Positions 42,400 through 50,652 of a stretch of DNA of 64,000 nt are shown here, one piece after another. The notes below the pieces were generated by a model. It ran no database searches and had not been told where the DNA came from. It was given only the letters and a program-made list of their open reading frames with translations. The first letter of the stretch is position 1; each line of letters begins with the position of its first letter. A program made the position numbers and the translations under genes. Source of the stretch: Polyangia bacterium (GTDB lineage Bacteria > Myxococcota_A > Polyangia > Nannocystales > Nannocystaceae). The stretch covers positions 62,001-126,000 of the forward strand of contig JAUHWG010000021.1 in the NCBI GenBank assembly GCA_030424595.1, read 5' to 3'.

Positions 42400-45078
42400 A
42401 TGTTTGAGCTGCGCTCTCGCTTCCCTGAGCCCCGCTTTTGCGGCCCCGTCGGCGGGCTCGCCTGCGCCTCTCTCCTGGCCTTCGCGATCCAGGGCGTGAC
42501 GCCTGCGCAGGCCGCCGAGATCCAGCGGACGCGCTTTCAGCTGCCGACCGCGAACGGTCACACGGCGCTCCTGGTGGACCTCGAGGCGAAGCGACCGACC
42601 CAGCTCCGCGAGCACCTCTTCGCCGCCGAAGAGCCGGTGATCGACGGCGAGGGCGAGGAGGTCTGGGACGGATCGCAGTTCGCCGCGGTCTACACCCGCG
42701 ACCTCCTCTACGACGCCTACTTCGGCCTCCGCGCCCCGGACTCGCAGTTTTGGATGACCTCGACGCCGGTTGATCTCGACGCCAGCGGCTACGCCGGCTG
42801 GAAGTCCGGCGAGGTCGGCGGGACGGGACTCGTGACGATGGTCCAAAAGGCCGGCGATCTCGAGACGACGCAGTACTACTTCACCCCGCAGGCGCTGGAG
42901 GAGGTCGGCTTTGTCATGGTGATGAAGGTGAAGAACACCGGCGGCGCGACGCTCTCCGGGGTCCAGGCCTTCTCGATCCACAACTTTCACCTCGGCTACG
43001 GCCGGGCGAACGCCCCCTGGGACGTCGGCGAGGACATCGGCGACAACGGCGAGACGCTGATCTGGGACGGTCAGAGCGGCGAGTACGTCGAGCGCGGCTT
43101 CGCCGGGGTCGTGGTCGCCCGCCCGCTGGCGACGGTCGCCCATCACGGATCGACGCCGGGGGCGGATCCCTTCGGCATCGTCGACGGCGGGGCGAAGATC
43201 GATCTCCCTGACAACGCTCCGCCGATGTCCGCGGTCGACGGTACGGTCGGCGCCTACCAGTTCGACCTCGGCTCGCTCTCGCCGGGGGCGGAGGCCTGGG
43301 TAGGCGTCGCCTTCGCGAGGCACGCGGATCCCTTCCAGGAGGAGACAGCCCGCGGCTGGCTCGACGTGTCGGTCGGCGACAAGTCGGCCAAGCAGGTCGT
43401 CGACGCCGAGATCGCGGCCTGGGCGGAGTTTCAGGGGACGCTCAAGCTCCCCGCCGGAATGGGCCCCGAGGAGGAGGCGCTCGTCCGTCACTCGGCGGCG
43501 ATGCTGAAGATGGGGCAGGTGCGCGAGGAGCAGTCCTACCTCCGCGAGTGGCTGAGCGAGGACGGCGAGGTGAGGCGGACCCGCTTCCCCGGGCCGGACA
43601 ACAACCCGGTCGACCTGCCGGCGGTGGTCAAGCATCGCGGCCACGGGGCTGTCTTGGCGAGCCTCCCCCCCGGCAACTGGACCTACGCCTGGATCCGCGA
43701 CGGCGCCTACGCGACCGTGGCGATGGCGGTCTTGGGGATGAAGAAGGAGTCCCGCGACGCCCTCAACTTCTACCTCGAAGCGGAGGCCGGCCGCTTCAAG
43801 GACTGGTCGGAGCTCGCCGGCTACGGCCTCGGCGACTACCAGATCTCGCTCGTCCGCTACTACGGCTTCGGCGTCGAGGAGACCGACTTCAACGATTACG
43901 GGCCCAACCTCGAGTTCGACGGCTTTGGCCTCTTTCTCTGGGCGCTAAGGGCCTACGAGCGGGAGACCGGCGACGAGAGCCTGACCGACATGTACTGGCC
44001 GGTGATCAGCGGTCAGATCGCCGACGTCCTGGTCGCCCTCGTCGATCCGGAGACAGGGCTCATCCGCCCGGACTCGTCGATCTGGGAGACCCATTGGGAG
44101 GGCCGCGAGCGGCACTACGCCTACACCAGCCTGACCGCGGTCCGCGGCCTCTGCGACGCCGCAGCGATGGCGGCGCGGATCGGCGACGGCGATCGGGCGA
44201 GCGCCTACGCCGACGCCGCGACGGCGCTGCGCCAGTCGATGGTCGATCACCTCACCGACGCTGACGGCATGATCGCCTCGAACCTGGAGGAGCTCCAGAC
44301 GGGGGAGGGCTACTACGACGCTGCGGTGTGGGACGCGATCGCGATGGGTCTCTTTGACCCCGCGGGGGATGTCGCCGCCGGGACGATGGCGGGGCTCGAC
44401 GGCAACCTCCAGGTCGCCGCCGGCCCTGGCTGGTCGCGCAACGACGATCGCTTTGACCACGGCAACAGCGAGGACCTCAGCCCCTGGGGCTCGGACTACG
44501 ACTCGGCGGAGTGGGTGATCACCGATCTTCGGGGCTCGATCGCCGCGCGGATGCTGGGCGCGGAGGACCGCGCGGACGCCCTCAACGACTGGGTCCGGGA
44601 CCAGGCGCTGGCGAACTACCTGATGGTCGCCGAGACCTTCGACGAGAACGACGGCAGCTACAAGTTCAACACGCCGATGCTCGGCTTCGGCGCGGGCGCC
44701 TACACCCTCGCGCTGGCCCATCGCGCCGGGGGATTCGGCGCCGATGATCCGGCCTGCGGCGCCTACTTCGAGGAGGAGGGGGGCGGGACGACGACCGGCG
44801 GCGAAGAGACCACGGGGACCGGGGGGGAGACTACGGGGGCCGAGACCACGGGCTCGCCGACGAGCGGCGACGGCTCGGGGAGCTCTGGCGATCCGACGAT
44901 CACCGACGGCGTCGGCAACAGCACCAACACCGAGGGCTCTGACCTGACCGCGGGCACGAGCGGTGGTGGGCAGGACGCCTCGGGCTGCGCGTGCCGGAGC
45001 TCGGAGCCGCCGCCCTGGTCCTTCGCGCTCCTCCTCGCGCCGCTGCTCCGCCGTCGCCGTCGCCGTCGGGCCTCCTAG
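42400..45078 (+). CDS. Secreted GH15 glucoamylase with surface-sorting tail
   Basis: 892 aa. The signal is GGLACASLLAFAIQGVTPAQA. A bacterial GH15 N-terminal beta-sandwich covers about 25-330 (VYTRDLLYDAYFGLRAPDSQ). The alpha/alpha barrel follows with WTYAWIRDGAYATVAM near 427, YGPNLEFDGFGLFLWALRAY near 500, SSIWETHWEGRERHYAYTS near 560 (catalytic Glu region) and DSAEWVITDLRGSIAARM near 705. It releases glucose from maltodextrin ends. A Thr/Gly/Ser linker leads to GCACRSSEPPPW, ALLLAPLL and RRRRRRR, a MYXO-CTERM-like tail, so the enzyme is probably held on the cell surface. It complements the GH13 lipoproteins across the divergent promoter. Confidence 0.93.
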   Translation: MFELRSRFPEPRFCGPVGGLACASLLAFAIQGVTPAQAAEIQRTRFQLPTANGHTALLVDLEAKRPTQLREHLFAAEEPVIDGEGEEVWDGSQFAAVYTRDLLYDAYFGLRAPDSQFWMTSTPVDLDASGYAGWKSGEVGGTGLVTMVQKAGDLETTQYYFTPQALEEVGFVMVMKVKNTGGATLSGVQAFSIHNFHLGYGRANAPWDVGEDIGDNGETLIWDGQSGEYVERGFAGVVVARPLATVAHHGSTPGADPFGIVDGGAKIDLPDNAPPMSAVDGTVGAYQFDLGSLSPGAEAWVGVAFARHADPFQEETARGWLDVSVGDKSAKQVVDAEIAAWAEFQGTLKLPAGMGPEEEALVRHSAAMLKMGQVREEQSYLREWLSEDGEVRRTRFPGPDNNPVDLPAVVKHRGHGAVLASLPPGNWTYAWIRDGAYATVAMAVLGMKKESRDALNFYLEAEAGRFKDWSELAGYGLGDYQISLVRYYGFGVEETDFNDYGPNLEFDGFGLFLWALRAYERETGDESLTDMYWPVISGQIADVLVALVDPETGLIRPDSSIWETHWEGRERHYAYTSLTAVRGLCDAAAMAARIGDGDRASAYADAATALRQSMVDHLTDADGMIASNLEELQTGEGYYDAAVWDAIAMGLFDPAGDVAAGTMAGLDGNLQVAAGPGWSRNDDRFDHGNSEDLSPWGSDYDSAEWVITDLRGSIAARMLGAEDRADALNDWVRDQALANYLMVAETFDENDGSYKFNTPMLGFGAGAYTLALAHRAGGFGADDPACGAYFEEEGGGTTTGGEETTGTGGETTGAETTGSPTSGDGSGSSGDPTITDGVGNSTNTEGSDLTAGTSGGGQDASGCACRSSEPPPWSFALLLAPLLRRRRRRRAS

Positions 45079-45102
45079 GGCGCGTCGGCGGGCGAGCCCT
45101 AG
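45075..45102. terminator. Hairpin at the glucoamylase stop codon
   Basis: CTAGGGC / GCCCTAG stem (7 bp) with a 14-base loop; the stem includes the TAG stop. It sits between convergent genes, with no U-tract. Confidence 0.4.
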
Positions 45103-45117
45103 CCCAGGCCACCGCGA

Positions 45118-45936
45118 CTAGGCGAGGGGCTGGGTCGACGGGCGGTCCACCAGGCGGGTCTTGCAGATCGCGTCCCAGAGGATCATCGCCTCGCCGAAGT
45201 GAACGTCGGCGTGGGAGTGGTGGACGTTGTGAAAGGCGGAGGTGTTGATCATCGCCCGCGGGAGGGTCCGCTCGAGGAGGCCGATCCGCACCCCGCAGTG
45301 GAGGTAGAAGTTGAGGTTGACGAAGCCGACGACGAGGCCGAAGTAGAGCGGCGCCCAGTGGGTGGCGGCGGGGATGCAGAGGATCAGCAGCGGCCAGAAG
45401 GTCAGGAGAGACTCGACCGGGCCGACGGCGAAGCTGGCGAAGGCGGTCGGATCGCGGAACGCATGGTGCCCGCGGTGAAAGCCGAAGAGGGCGCGGGTGT
45501 GGAGGAGCCGATGCTTCCAGTAGAGCCAGGCGTCGAGGAGGACCAGCCCGAAGAGCGTCTGGAGGACGATCGTCCAGGTCGAGATCCCGGCGGCGTCGAG
45601 GTCCGTGACCATCGCCGTCGGTCGGCCGAGGCGCCACTGGCTTAAGGGCCAGGCGATGAGCGACGCGGCGACGAGCATCGCCAGCGCGGTGTCGCGCGCC
45701 TCGGCGGCGATCTTCGGCGGTCGTCGCCGGGGCCCCTGGATCCGCTCGGGGCGGCGCTCGCTGATGAACGTGACCAGCCACGCGCCCGCGAGCACAGGCC
45801 CCGCGAGGGCGAGGAAGGCCCCGCCGAAGCTGCTGTACCAGATCCCCGGATCAGCCGCGAAGAGGCCGAGCGCGACCAGGACGACGGGGAGGAGCGCGTC
45901 GATCCACCAATGCACCCGATAGCGAGAGCTCGACAT
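45118..45936 (-). CDS. Sterol desaturase / fatty acid hydroxylase family protein
   Basis: 272 aa from ATG at 45936 (an ATG six codons earlier, at 45954, is also possible). About five membrane segments. The histidine clusters of the family are present: YWKHRLLHTRALFGFHRGHH near 150-170 and AFHNVHHSHADVHFGE near 235-250. These proteins use a di-iron centre to hydroxylate or desaturate sterols or fatty acids at the membrane. Nannocystaceae are known sterol makers, so a sterol substrate is possible but not shown here. It is convergent with the glucoamylase gene. Confidence 0.88.
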   Translation of the reverse strand: MSSSRYRVHWWIDALLPVVLVALGLFAADPGIWYSSFGGAFLALAGPVLAGAWLVTFISERRPERIQGPRRRPPKIAAEARDTALAMLVAASLIAWPLSQWRLGRPTAMVTDLDAAGISTWTIVLQTLFGLVLLDAWLYWKHRLLHTRALFGFHRGHHAFRDPTAFASFAVGPVESLLTFWPLLILCIPAATHWAPLYFGLVVGFVNLNFYLHCGVRIGLLERTLPRAMINTSAFHNVHHSHADVHFGEAMILWDAICKTRLVDRPSTQPLA

Positions 45937-46034
45937 CGTCCGCGAGGCTAGCATCGGAGAGAGGCGCCCGTCGTCCGGCTCGTCGGGCTGAATTGGGCGG
46001 GCACCCGCGGGCGGCGATCATGTATCGTCAATCC

Positions 46035-46394
46035 ATGGGAGAATTCGCGAGCTGGTACCAGAACGGCGGGGGCTTTATGCGCTACATCCTGCTCCTCGCC
46101 CTCTCCGGCGCAGCTCTCGGCATCCTCGCAGCGCTGACGCGTCGTCGAGCCCTGGTCTCAGGCGCGTTCCTCAACGCCGCGGCCTGTCTGGTGATCGGCA
46201 TCGTCGGCTGGCAGCTCGGCCTGGTGGACATGCGCAGCGCGGCGGCGACGGTCGACCCCGATCAGCTGGCGATGGTGGTCGAGCGCGGCTCTGAGATCGC
46301 GATCGTCCCGCTCCACTTCGCGGCGCTCGCCTGCTTGCCGGCGGTTCTCGGCGGGCTCCTGGCCCTGGCCCTCGGCGCGAAGAGCCGGGAGTGA
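46035..46394 (+). CDS. Small three-TM protein, MotA/TolQ/ExbB-like N-terminus
   Basis: 119 aa from ATG at 46035; an upstream ATG at 46020 is also in frame. MGEFASWYQNGGGFMRYILL resembles the N-terminal amphipathic helix and first membrane segment of MotA/TolQ/ExbB proteins, followed by two more hydrophobic segments (AFLNAAACLVIGIVGWQLGL and LPAVLGGLLALALG). The conserved proton-channel residues and the C-terminal cytoplasmic part of that family are missing because it is too short. It is probably a related but distinct small membrane protein. Confidence 0.6.
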   Translation: MGEFASWYQNGGGFMRYILLLALSGAALGILAALTRRRALVSGAFLNAAACLVIGIVGWQLGLVDMRSAAATVDPDQLAMVVERGSEIAIVPLHFAALACLPAVLGGLLALALGAKSRE

Positions 46395-46426
46395 CGGCGA
46401 CGCGGCGGCGGGTCCGATGAGCGGGC

Positions 46427-46449
46427 GAGCCCGTCGGGGGCTCGGGCTC
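46427..46449. terminator. Hairpin downstream of the small membrane protein
   Basis: GAGCCCG / CGGGCTC, 7-bp stem with a 9-base loop, 33 bases past the stop. No U-tract. Confidence 0.35.
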
Positions 46450-46653
46450 CGCGCTGGGGTGCTGAGCAGGCCGGCTCCTCGCCCGTCGAGATCTTCGCGG
46501 TAGAGCTGCGCCGGGCGCAGCTCCGCGGACTCTGCATGCTCGTCTCGCGAGCCCCCTGGGTGGGGTCCTGGGTGGGGTCCGGGCGGGCCCCGCAAACTTG
46601 GCGCGTCGCGCGATGTCGAGATCAGGCGCGGGCACCGGGTATCGTCGGGGCCG

Positions 46654-47514
46654 ATGGTCGCCTCGACCCGCCCCTCGCTGGCCGCACGGATCGCCGCACG
46701 GGCGCGCGCCGCCCTCCCGCTCGACTGGCGTGAGCAGGTCGAGTCGCTCCGCTACGCGGACGCGGGCCACGGCTTCGACTCGCTCGGCCTCCACCCGGAC
46801 ACGGTCGCCTTCGGGGCGCAGGCCCTGCGCTTCCTCTACGAGCGTTACTTTCGCGTCCGCTCGAGCGGCGCGGAGAACATCCCCGGGGAGGGCCCGGCGA
46901 TCCTCGCCTCCAACCACAGCGGGGCGCTCCCCTTCGACGGGGCGATGATCTACCTCGACGTTCTGCGCAAGAGCAGGCCGGCGCGGGTCGTCCGTCCCGT
47001 CCTCGATCTCTTCGTCCCGGGCTTGCCCTTCGTCTCGACCTTCTTCGCCCGGCTCGGCGCGATCGGGGGGAGCCGGGGGACGGTCCGCTACGCCCTGGAG
47101 CAGGGGGAGCTGCTCCTGATCTTCCCCGAGGGCACGGAGGGGATCGGCAAGAACTTCTCCCAGCGCTACCAGCTCCAGCGTTGGCGGGTGGGCCACGTCG
47201 AGCTAGCGATCCGCTACGGAGCGCCGGTGGTGCCGGTCGCGGTGATCGGCGCGGAGGAGCAGTGGCCGCAGATAGCTCGCCTCGACAGCGTTCATGTGCT
47301 CGGGATCCCCTACCTCCCGCTGCTCCTCACGCCGCTGCCGCTGCCGGTCCGCTATCACATCCTCTACGGCGAGCCCGTCGACTTCCGCGGGCGGCTCACC
47401 CCGCAGGACGCCGATGATCCGGAGAAGGTCGCGGCCGCGGCCGCCCAGGTGAAGGCGGCGGTCGCCGAGCTGATCGCGAAGGGGCTCGCGGAGCGCGAGG
47501 GGATCTTCCGCTGA
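46654..47514 (+). CDS. Lysophospholipid acyltransferase-like protein (PlsC family)
   Basis: 286 aa. The block ASNHSGALPFDGAMIYLDV holds the catalytic His-x-Asp pair of the LPLAT group, and LLIFPEGTEGIGKNF is the substrate-binding motif. GAPVVPVAVIGAEEQWP is also typical. It transfers an acyl chain to a lyso-lipid or related hydroxyl at the inner membrane. It shares one base with the next gene (TGATG at 47512-47516), so the acyltransferase and the SDR-like protein are coupled; this pairing recurs in actinobacteria and myxobacteria as I recall. Confidence 0.88.
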   Translation: MVASTRPSLAARIAARARAALPLDWREQVESLRYADAGHGFDSLGLHPDTVAFGAQALRFLYERYFRVRSSGAENIPGEGPAILASNHSGALPFDGAMIYLDVLRKSRPARVVRPVLDLFVPGLPFVSTFFARLGAIGGSRGTVRYALEQGELLLIFPEGTEGIGKNFSQRYQLQRWRVGHVELAIRYGAPVVPVAVIGAEEQWPQIARLDSVHVLGIPYLPLLLTPLPLPVRYHILYGEPVDFRGRLTPQDADDPEKVAAAAAQVKAAVAELIAKGLAEREGIFR

Positions 47515-48479
47515 TGTCGACCACGCGACTCCTCCTGACCGGCGCGACCACACCGATCGGCGTGGCGCTCGTCCGCGCTCTCCTGGACGACCCGACGATC
47601 GACCACGTGCTGGCGGTCGGCCGGGAGCCTGCGGCGTCGCTCGGGCTCCCGCTCGGAGAGCGCCTCTCCTACGAGCGCGTCGATCTCCGCCGCTCCCGAG
47701 CGCGCCGGAGGCTGCTCTTTGGGCCTGCGCGTGAGCGCGGCGTGACGACGATCCTCCACACCGCCTTGCATCGTCGGGCCCAGGACAGCGGCCGGCGGAT
47801 CCACGATCTCAACGTCGAGGCGACCCGTGAGCTCCTCCACCTCGCCGAGCGCCACCCGACGATCGATCGCTTCATCTTCCGCTCGTCCGCGGCGGTCTAC
47901 CGGATCGTCGCCGACAAGCCCTCGGTGATCGACGAGGAGCACCCGCTCAACCTCGGCCCGCGGGCGCCGCAGTGGATCCGCGACCGGGTCGAGGCGGACC
48001 TCACGGTCTGCACCCAGATGGGCCTCTCGCGGCTGAAGATCCTGGTGCTCCGCTGCGCCGAGTGCCTCGCCCCCGACGCCGGATCTCAGCTCTACGACTA
48101 CCTCCAGGCGCCGGTCTGTCTCCGACCGCTGGGCTTCGATCCGATGCTCAACCTGCTCTCCATGGGCGACGCGATCCGATCGCTCAGGCTCGCGCTCGCC
48201 TGCGAGTGCGAGGGCATCTTCAACATCCCCGGCGCCGACACGCTGCCGCTCTCGCGCCTGATCGCGCTGGCGGGCCGGCGTCAGGTCCCGCTCCCGGAGC
48301 CGCTGCTCGGGCCGCTCTATCGCCTCCGGACGGCGACGCTAGGCAGCGACTTCCGCTACGATCTCAACAGCTGGCGCTTCCACTTCTCGGGGGTGCTGGA
48401 CGGGCGCCGGGCGGCTGCGGGCCTCGACTATCGACCGGCGACGCGGCTCGATTGGCCGCTCTCCGGCGCGTCCGGGTGA
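47514..48479 (+). CDS. NAD-dependent epimerase/dehydratase-like SDR, active site altered
   Basis: 321 aa. The Rossmann start is RLLLTGATTPIGVALVRALL (GxxGxxG-type), with the strand LAVGREP, and HTALHRRAQDSG and FIFRSSAAVYR matching extended SDR proteins. The expected catalytic YxxxK is replaced: the segment reads PQWIRDRVEADLTV, with Trp and Arg where Tyr and Lys normally stand. It may bind NAD without acting as a dehydrogenase, or use another residue. It is translationally coupled to the acyltransferase, suggesting a joint role in lipid or polar-lipid metabolism. Confidence 0.82.
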   Translation: MSTTRLLLTGATTPIGVALVRALLDDPTIDHVLAVGREPAASLGLPLGERLSYERVDLRRSRARRRLLFGPARERGVTTILHTALHRRAQDSGRRIHDLNVEATRELLHLAERHPTIDRFIFRSSAAVYRIVADKPSVIDEEHPLNLGPRAPQWIRDRVEADLTVCTQMGLSRLKILVLRCAECLAPDAGSQLYDYLQAPVCLRPLGFDPMLNLLSMGDAIRSLRLALACECEGIFNIPGADTLPLSRLIALAGRRQVPLPEPLLGPLYRLRTATLGSDFRYDLNSWRFHFSGVLDGRRAAAGLDYRPATRLDWPLSGASG

Positions 48480-48719
48480 GGCTCTCGGGCGGCCTGCGCC
48501 CTAGCCGAGAAGTGTCCGAGAACTTCCCAACAACGATCTGAGCACGAGCTGAGCACTGACCATGGGGAGCGAGCGCCGCGAGGCGGCGGCCAGGCCCAGC
48601 CGATGAGGGGCGGGTAGAGCCTGGGACGCGCTCGCGAGCTCGTCGGCCCGCTCAGCTCAGCCGATGCCCGAAGGACCAGGCGAGACAGCGGCGTAGCGAG
48701 GATGCGGAGCACGCCGACG

Positions 48720-48757
48720 AGGCTGTGGGGAGGCGCTCGAGGTCCTCACCACAGCCT
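48720..48757 (-). terminator. Strong stem-loop after the small acidic gene
   Basis: AGGCTGTGG / CCACAGCCT (9 bp) continued by GAGG / CCTC, 13 bases downstream of the minus-strand stop at 48770. No U-tract; likely a terminator or 3' stabiliser. Confidence 0.5.
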
Positions 48758-48769
48758 CCGGGGGGCGGC

Positions 48770-49036
48770 CTACTTGGTCGCGGCCCACTTGCGGATCTCA
48801 GTGCGGAACCAGGCGTCGGCCTCGTCCGTGAACCGGTAGTTGTCGCGGATGTACTCCATCGTCTGCTTCTCGGTGTCGGTGTAGCGACCGCCGTCGGCGA
48901 CCGCGGCGAGCAGCTTCTTGCTGTCGTCTAGGGAGATGCGTCCGTCACCCTGACCGCTGGTCGTCTGATCCGCGATCTCGAGCATCCCGCGGTCGTACCT
49001 CGTGCCGTCAATGACCTTGTAGTAGTTTTCGCTCAT
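48770..49036 (-). CDS. Small acidic protein with EF-hand-like loop
   Basis: 88 aa from ATG at 49036 (MSENYYKVIDGTRYDRGMLE). The core QGDGRISLDDSKKLLAAVAD has an EF-hand-like Asp-x-Asp-Gly-x-Ile-Ser loop, then GGRYTDTEKQTMEYIRDNY and EADAWFRTEIRKWAATK. I remember a recurring family of short bacterial proteins with this YTDTEK...IRKWAA ending, without a name. No signal peptide, so probably cytosolic. A strong hairpin follows the stop. Confidence 0.75.
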   Translation of the reverse strand: MSENYYKVIDGTRYDRGMLEIADQTTSGQGDGRISLDDSKKLLAAVADGGRYTDTEKQTMEYIRDNYRFTDEADAWFRTEIRKWAATK

Positions 49037-49205
49037 GGGGGTGATTTCGCAAATGCGCGCGATGTCTGTCAAGCGAACGCGCGCCTCTGCAGCGGATCCA
49101 GGGGCGACCTGGAAGGCTCGAAAAGCGCGGCGAATCGCCGAGAGAGCGCGGAACTCGGCGCTTTGACGGACTCGTGCGAGTCTCTCTGGGACCGCGAGCG
49201 ATCAG

Positions 49206-49240
49206 CGTCAATGCACGTCAATGCGCGTCAATGCGCGTAT
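49206..49240. repeat. 10-base tandem repeat
   Basis: Three copies of cgtcaatgcg/cgtcaatgca plus a partial fourth, directly at the front of the truncated FAH-family gene. Confidence 0.7.
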
Positions 49241-49740
49241 TCGCGAGGTGGTCGTGCTTAGACCCGCGACCCCTGGCCCTCCCGGATCCCGGCACGACCG
49301 CCGCCCTGGCGCGGGTACCGGAGGGGACGCTGCTTCTGCGCGCGGTCGACGAGGAAACGGTCGAGGGAGTGCTCGTACCGGGGGATCCGATCGAGGAATA
49401 CGCGGCGCACGGACTCTCGGGGCTCAAGTCCCTTCGGGACGAGGGCGTTCCGGTCTCCCACCGATTCGACGAGCTTCTCTCTCCGGTGGCCTCGCCACCG
49501 CCGCACATCGGCGCCGGCAACAACTTCGCCGGCCACCAGGATGAGGTCAGCGTGCACGACAGGCCCGCTCTCTTTCCCAAGATGGCCACACCCACGGCCT
49601 GGAACGCGCCCCTGCCGGCGGTGACCCGGTTGGACTGGGAGGCGGATCTTTGCAGCGTTGCGCTCGCACCCATCTCGGCTGACGGCCCCGTCCCCCTTGG
49701 TCTCCTCCTCTGCCACGACTCCACCGACCGTTGGCGCTGA
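49231..49740 (+). pseudogene. Truncated fumarylacetoacetate-hydrolase-family gene
   Basis: The frame reads an FAH-family N-terminal part: LLSPVASPPPHIGAGNNFAG (the GxNFxxH region), RPALFPKMATPTAWNAPL, LDWEADLCSVALAP, GLLLCHDSTDRW, then stop. Intact FAH proteins continue for another 80-120 residues with the metal-binding Glu/Asp cluster, which is absent here. No downstream frame resumes it. I read this as the left half of a gene cut off by a deletion or insertion at about 49737, the left boundary of the accessory island. The start is uncertain (49174 or 49231). Confidence 0.6.
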
Positions 49741-49759
49741 GGTGCCGATCGAGCCGGGC

Positions 49760-50114
49760 GCCGAGCACGATCCGGAGGCCCCAGGCCACCACCGAGCAGC
49801 TCCGGCGGCGAGGCTACGCCCTCCTGAGCGGCCTCTACGCGGAGGCCGACATCGCCTACTTCAGCGAGCAGCTCGAGGCCCTCCACGCCTGCTTCGGCGC
49901 CCCGCAGCTTCACGCGCCCGAGCCGGTGTGGCTGGCCGAGGGCGTCGAGCTCGCGGCCCCCGGCTTAGCCCTTCGGGACATCCGGCGCGCCGTCAAGCGT
50001 GAGCACGGCGACCTCAGCCTCTACGTTCACCTCCACCTGCTTGTGACCGACGACGCCTTCGAGGAGTGCGAGATCCCCTTGAGGGCCGCGCCGCCGCCGA
50101 CCCCGAGCGGATGA
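49760..50114 (+). pseudogene. Decayed ORF, phytanoyl-dioxygenase-like opening
   Basis: The frame TTEQLRRRGYALLSGLYAEA, then DIAYFSEQLEALHACFGAP, PEPVWLAEGVELAAPGLALRD and LHLLVTDDAFEECEIPL ends at a stop at 50114. The continuation seems to shift frame twice (TAILGRVHEVLAAAGHDADD in another frame, then YLSAHFPWLDPIYQIPFDDL in the third). This looks like a gene with frameshifts. The opening recalls phytanoyl-CoA dioxygenases but that is weak. Confidence 0.35.
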
Positions 50115-50574
50115 CCGCTATCCTCGGCCGAGTCCACGAGGTCCTCGCCGCCGCTGGTCACGACGCCGACGACCTCGACCTCGACCCCGCGCTCGCGGCT
50201 TGCGTCCAGCACTCGCTGCGAGGCACCTCGCCGCCGTCGCGCCCCACACCGAGCCGCCGCCGCACACGGTCTCCGGCTATGGCCTGCATCTCCATGCGCC
50301 CACGACCAGCGAATTCGTCCTATCGACGGATCTGGGTCCGATTCCCGTTGGGGGCGCGTATCTGTCGGCCCATTTTCCCTGGCTCGATCCCATATATCAG
50401 ATCCCCTTTGATGATCTGGACTGGATCGATGCGGATCCTCATGCAACTTGGAGTGTATCGATCAGCTTTCGGTGCGGTAGGCCGCTTACGTTCTTCAACG
50501 GAGCGTTGATGGCGGCCGTCGTCGTCGCATCTGACACGATGGTCCCGCCCAGATCGCGCGAGCCGATACAGTAA
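50115..50574 (+). pseudogene. Continuation of decayed ORFs
   Basis: Fragments in two plus frames, the longest reading FVLSTDLGPIPVGGAYLSAH, FPWLDPIYQIPFDDLDWIDA and SVSISFRCGRPLTFF. Base composition becomes clearly more AT-rich toward 50570. There is no start, signal or recognised family. Confidence 0.3.
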
Positions 50575-50652
50575 CTCCAATCAGAAATACAATCGGAACC
50601 TATCTCCTTGAAATTATTGATTCTGTGCGCCAGCCACGTAATGTTTTCGGTG

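Noticed and set aside
41134..43644. Open minus-strand frame of 836 codons across the GH13/GH15 region
   Set aside because: It runs antisense to the GH15 gene, through the tandem repeats and out of frame in the GH13 gene; composition is not protein-like.
46035..46394. ExbB/TolQ motor protein
   Set aside because: Only the N-terminal pattern fits; the protein is too short and lacks the channel residues and an ExbD partner.
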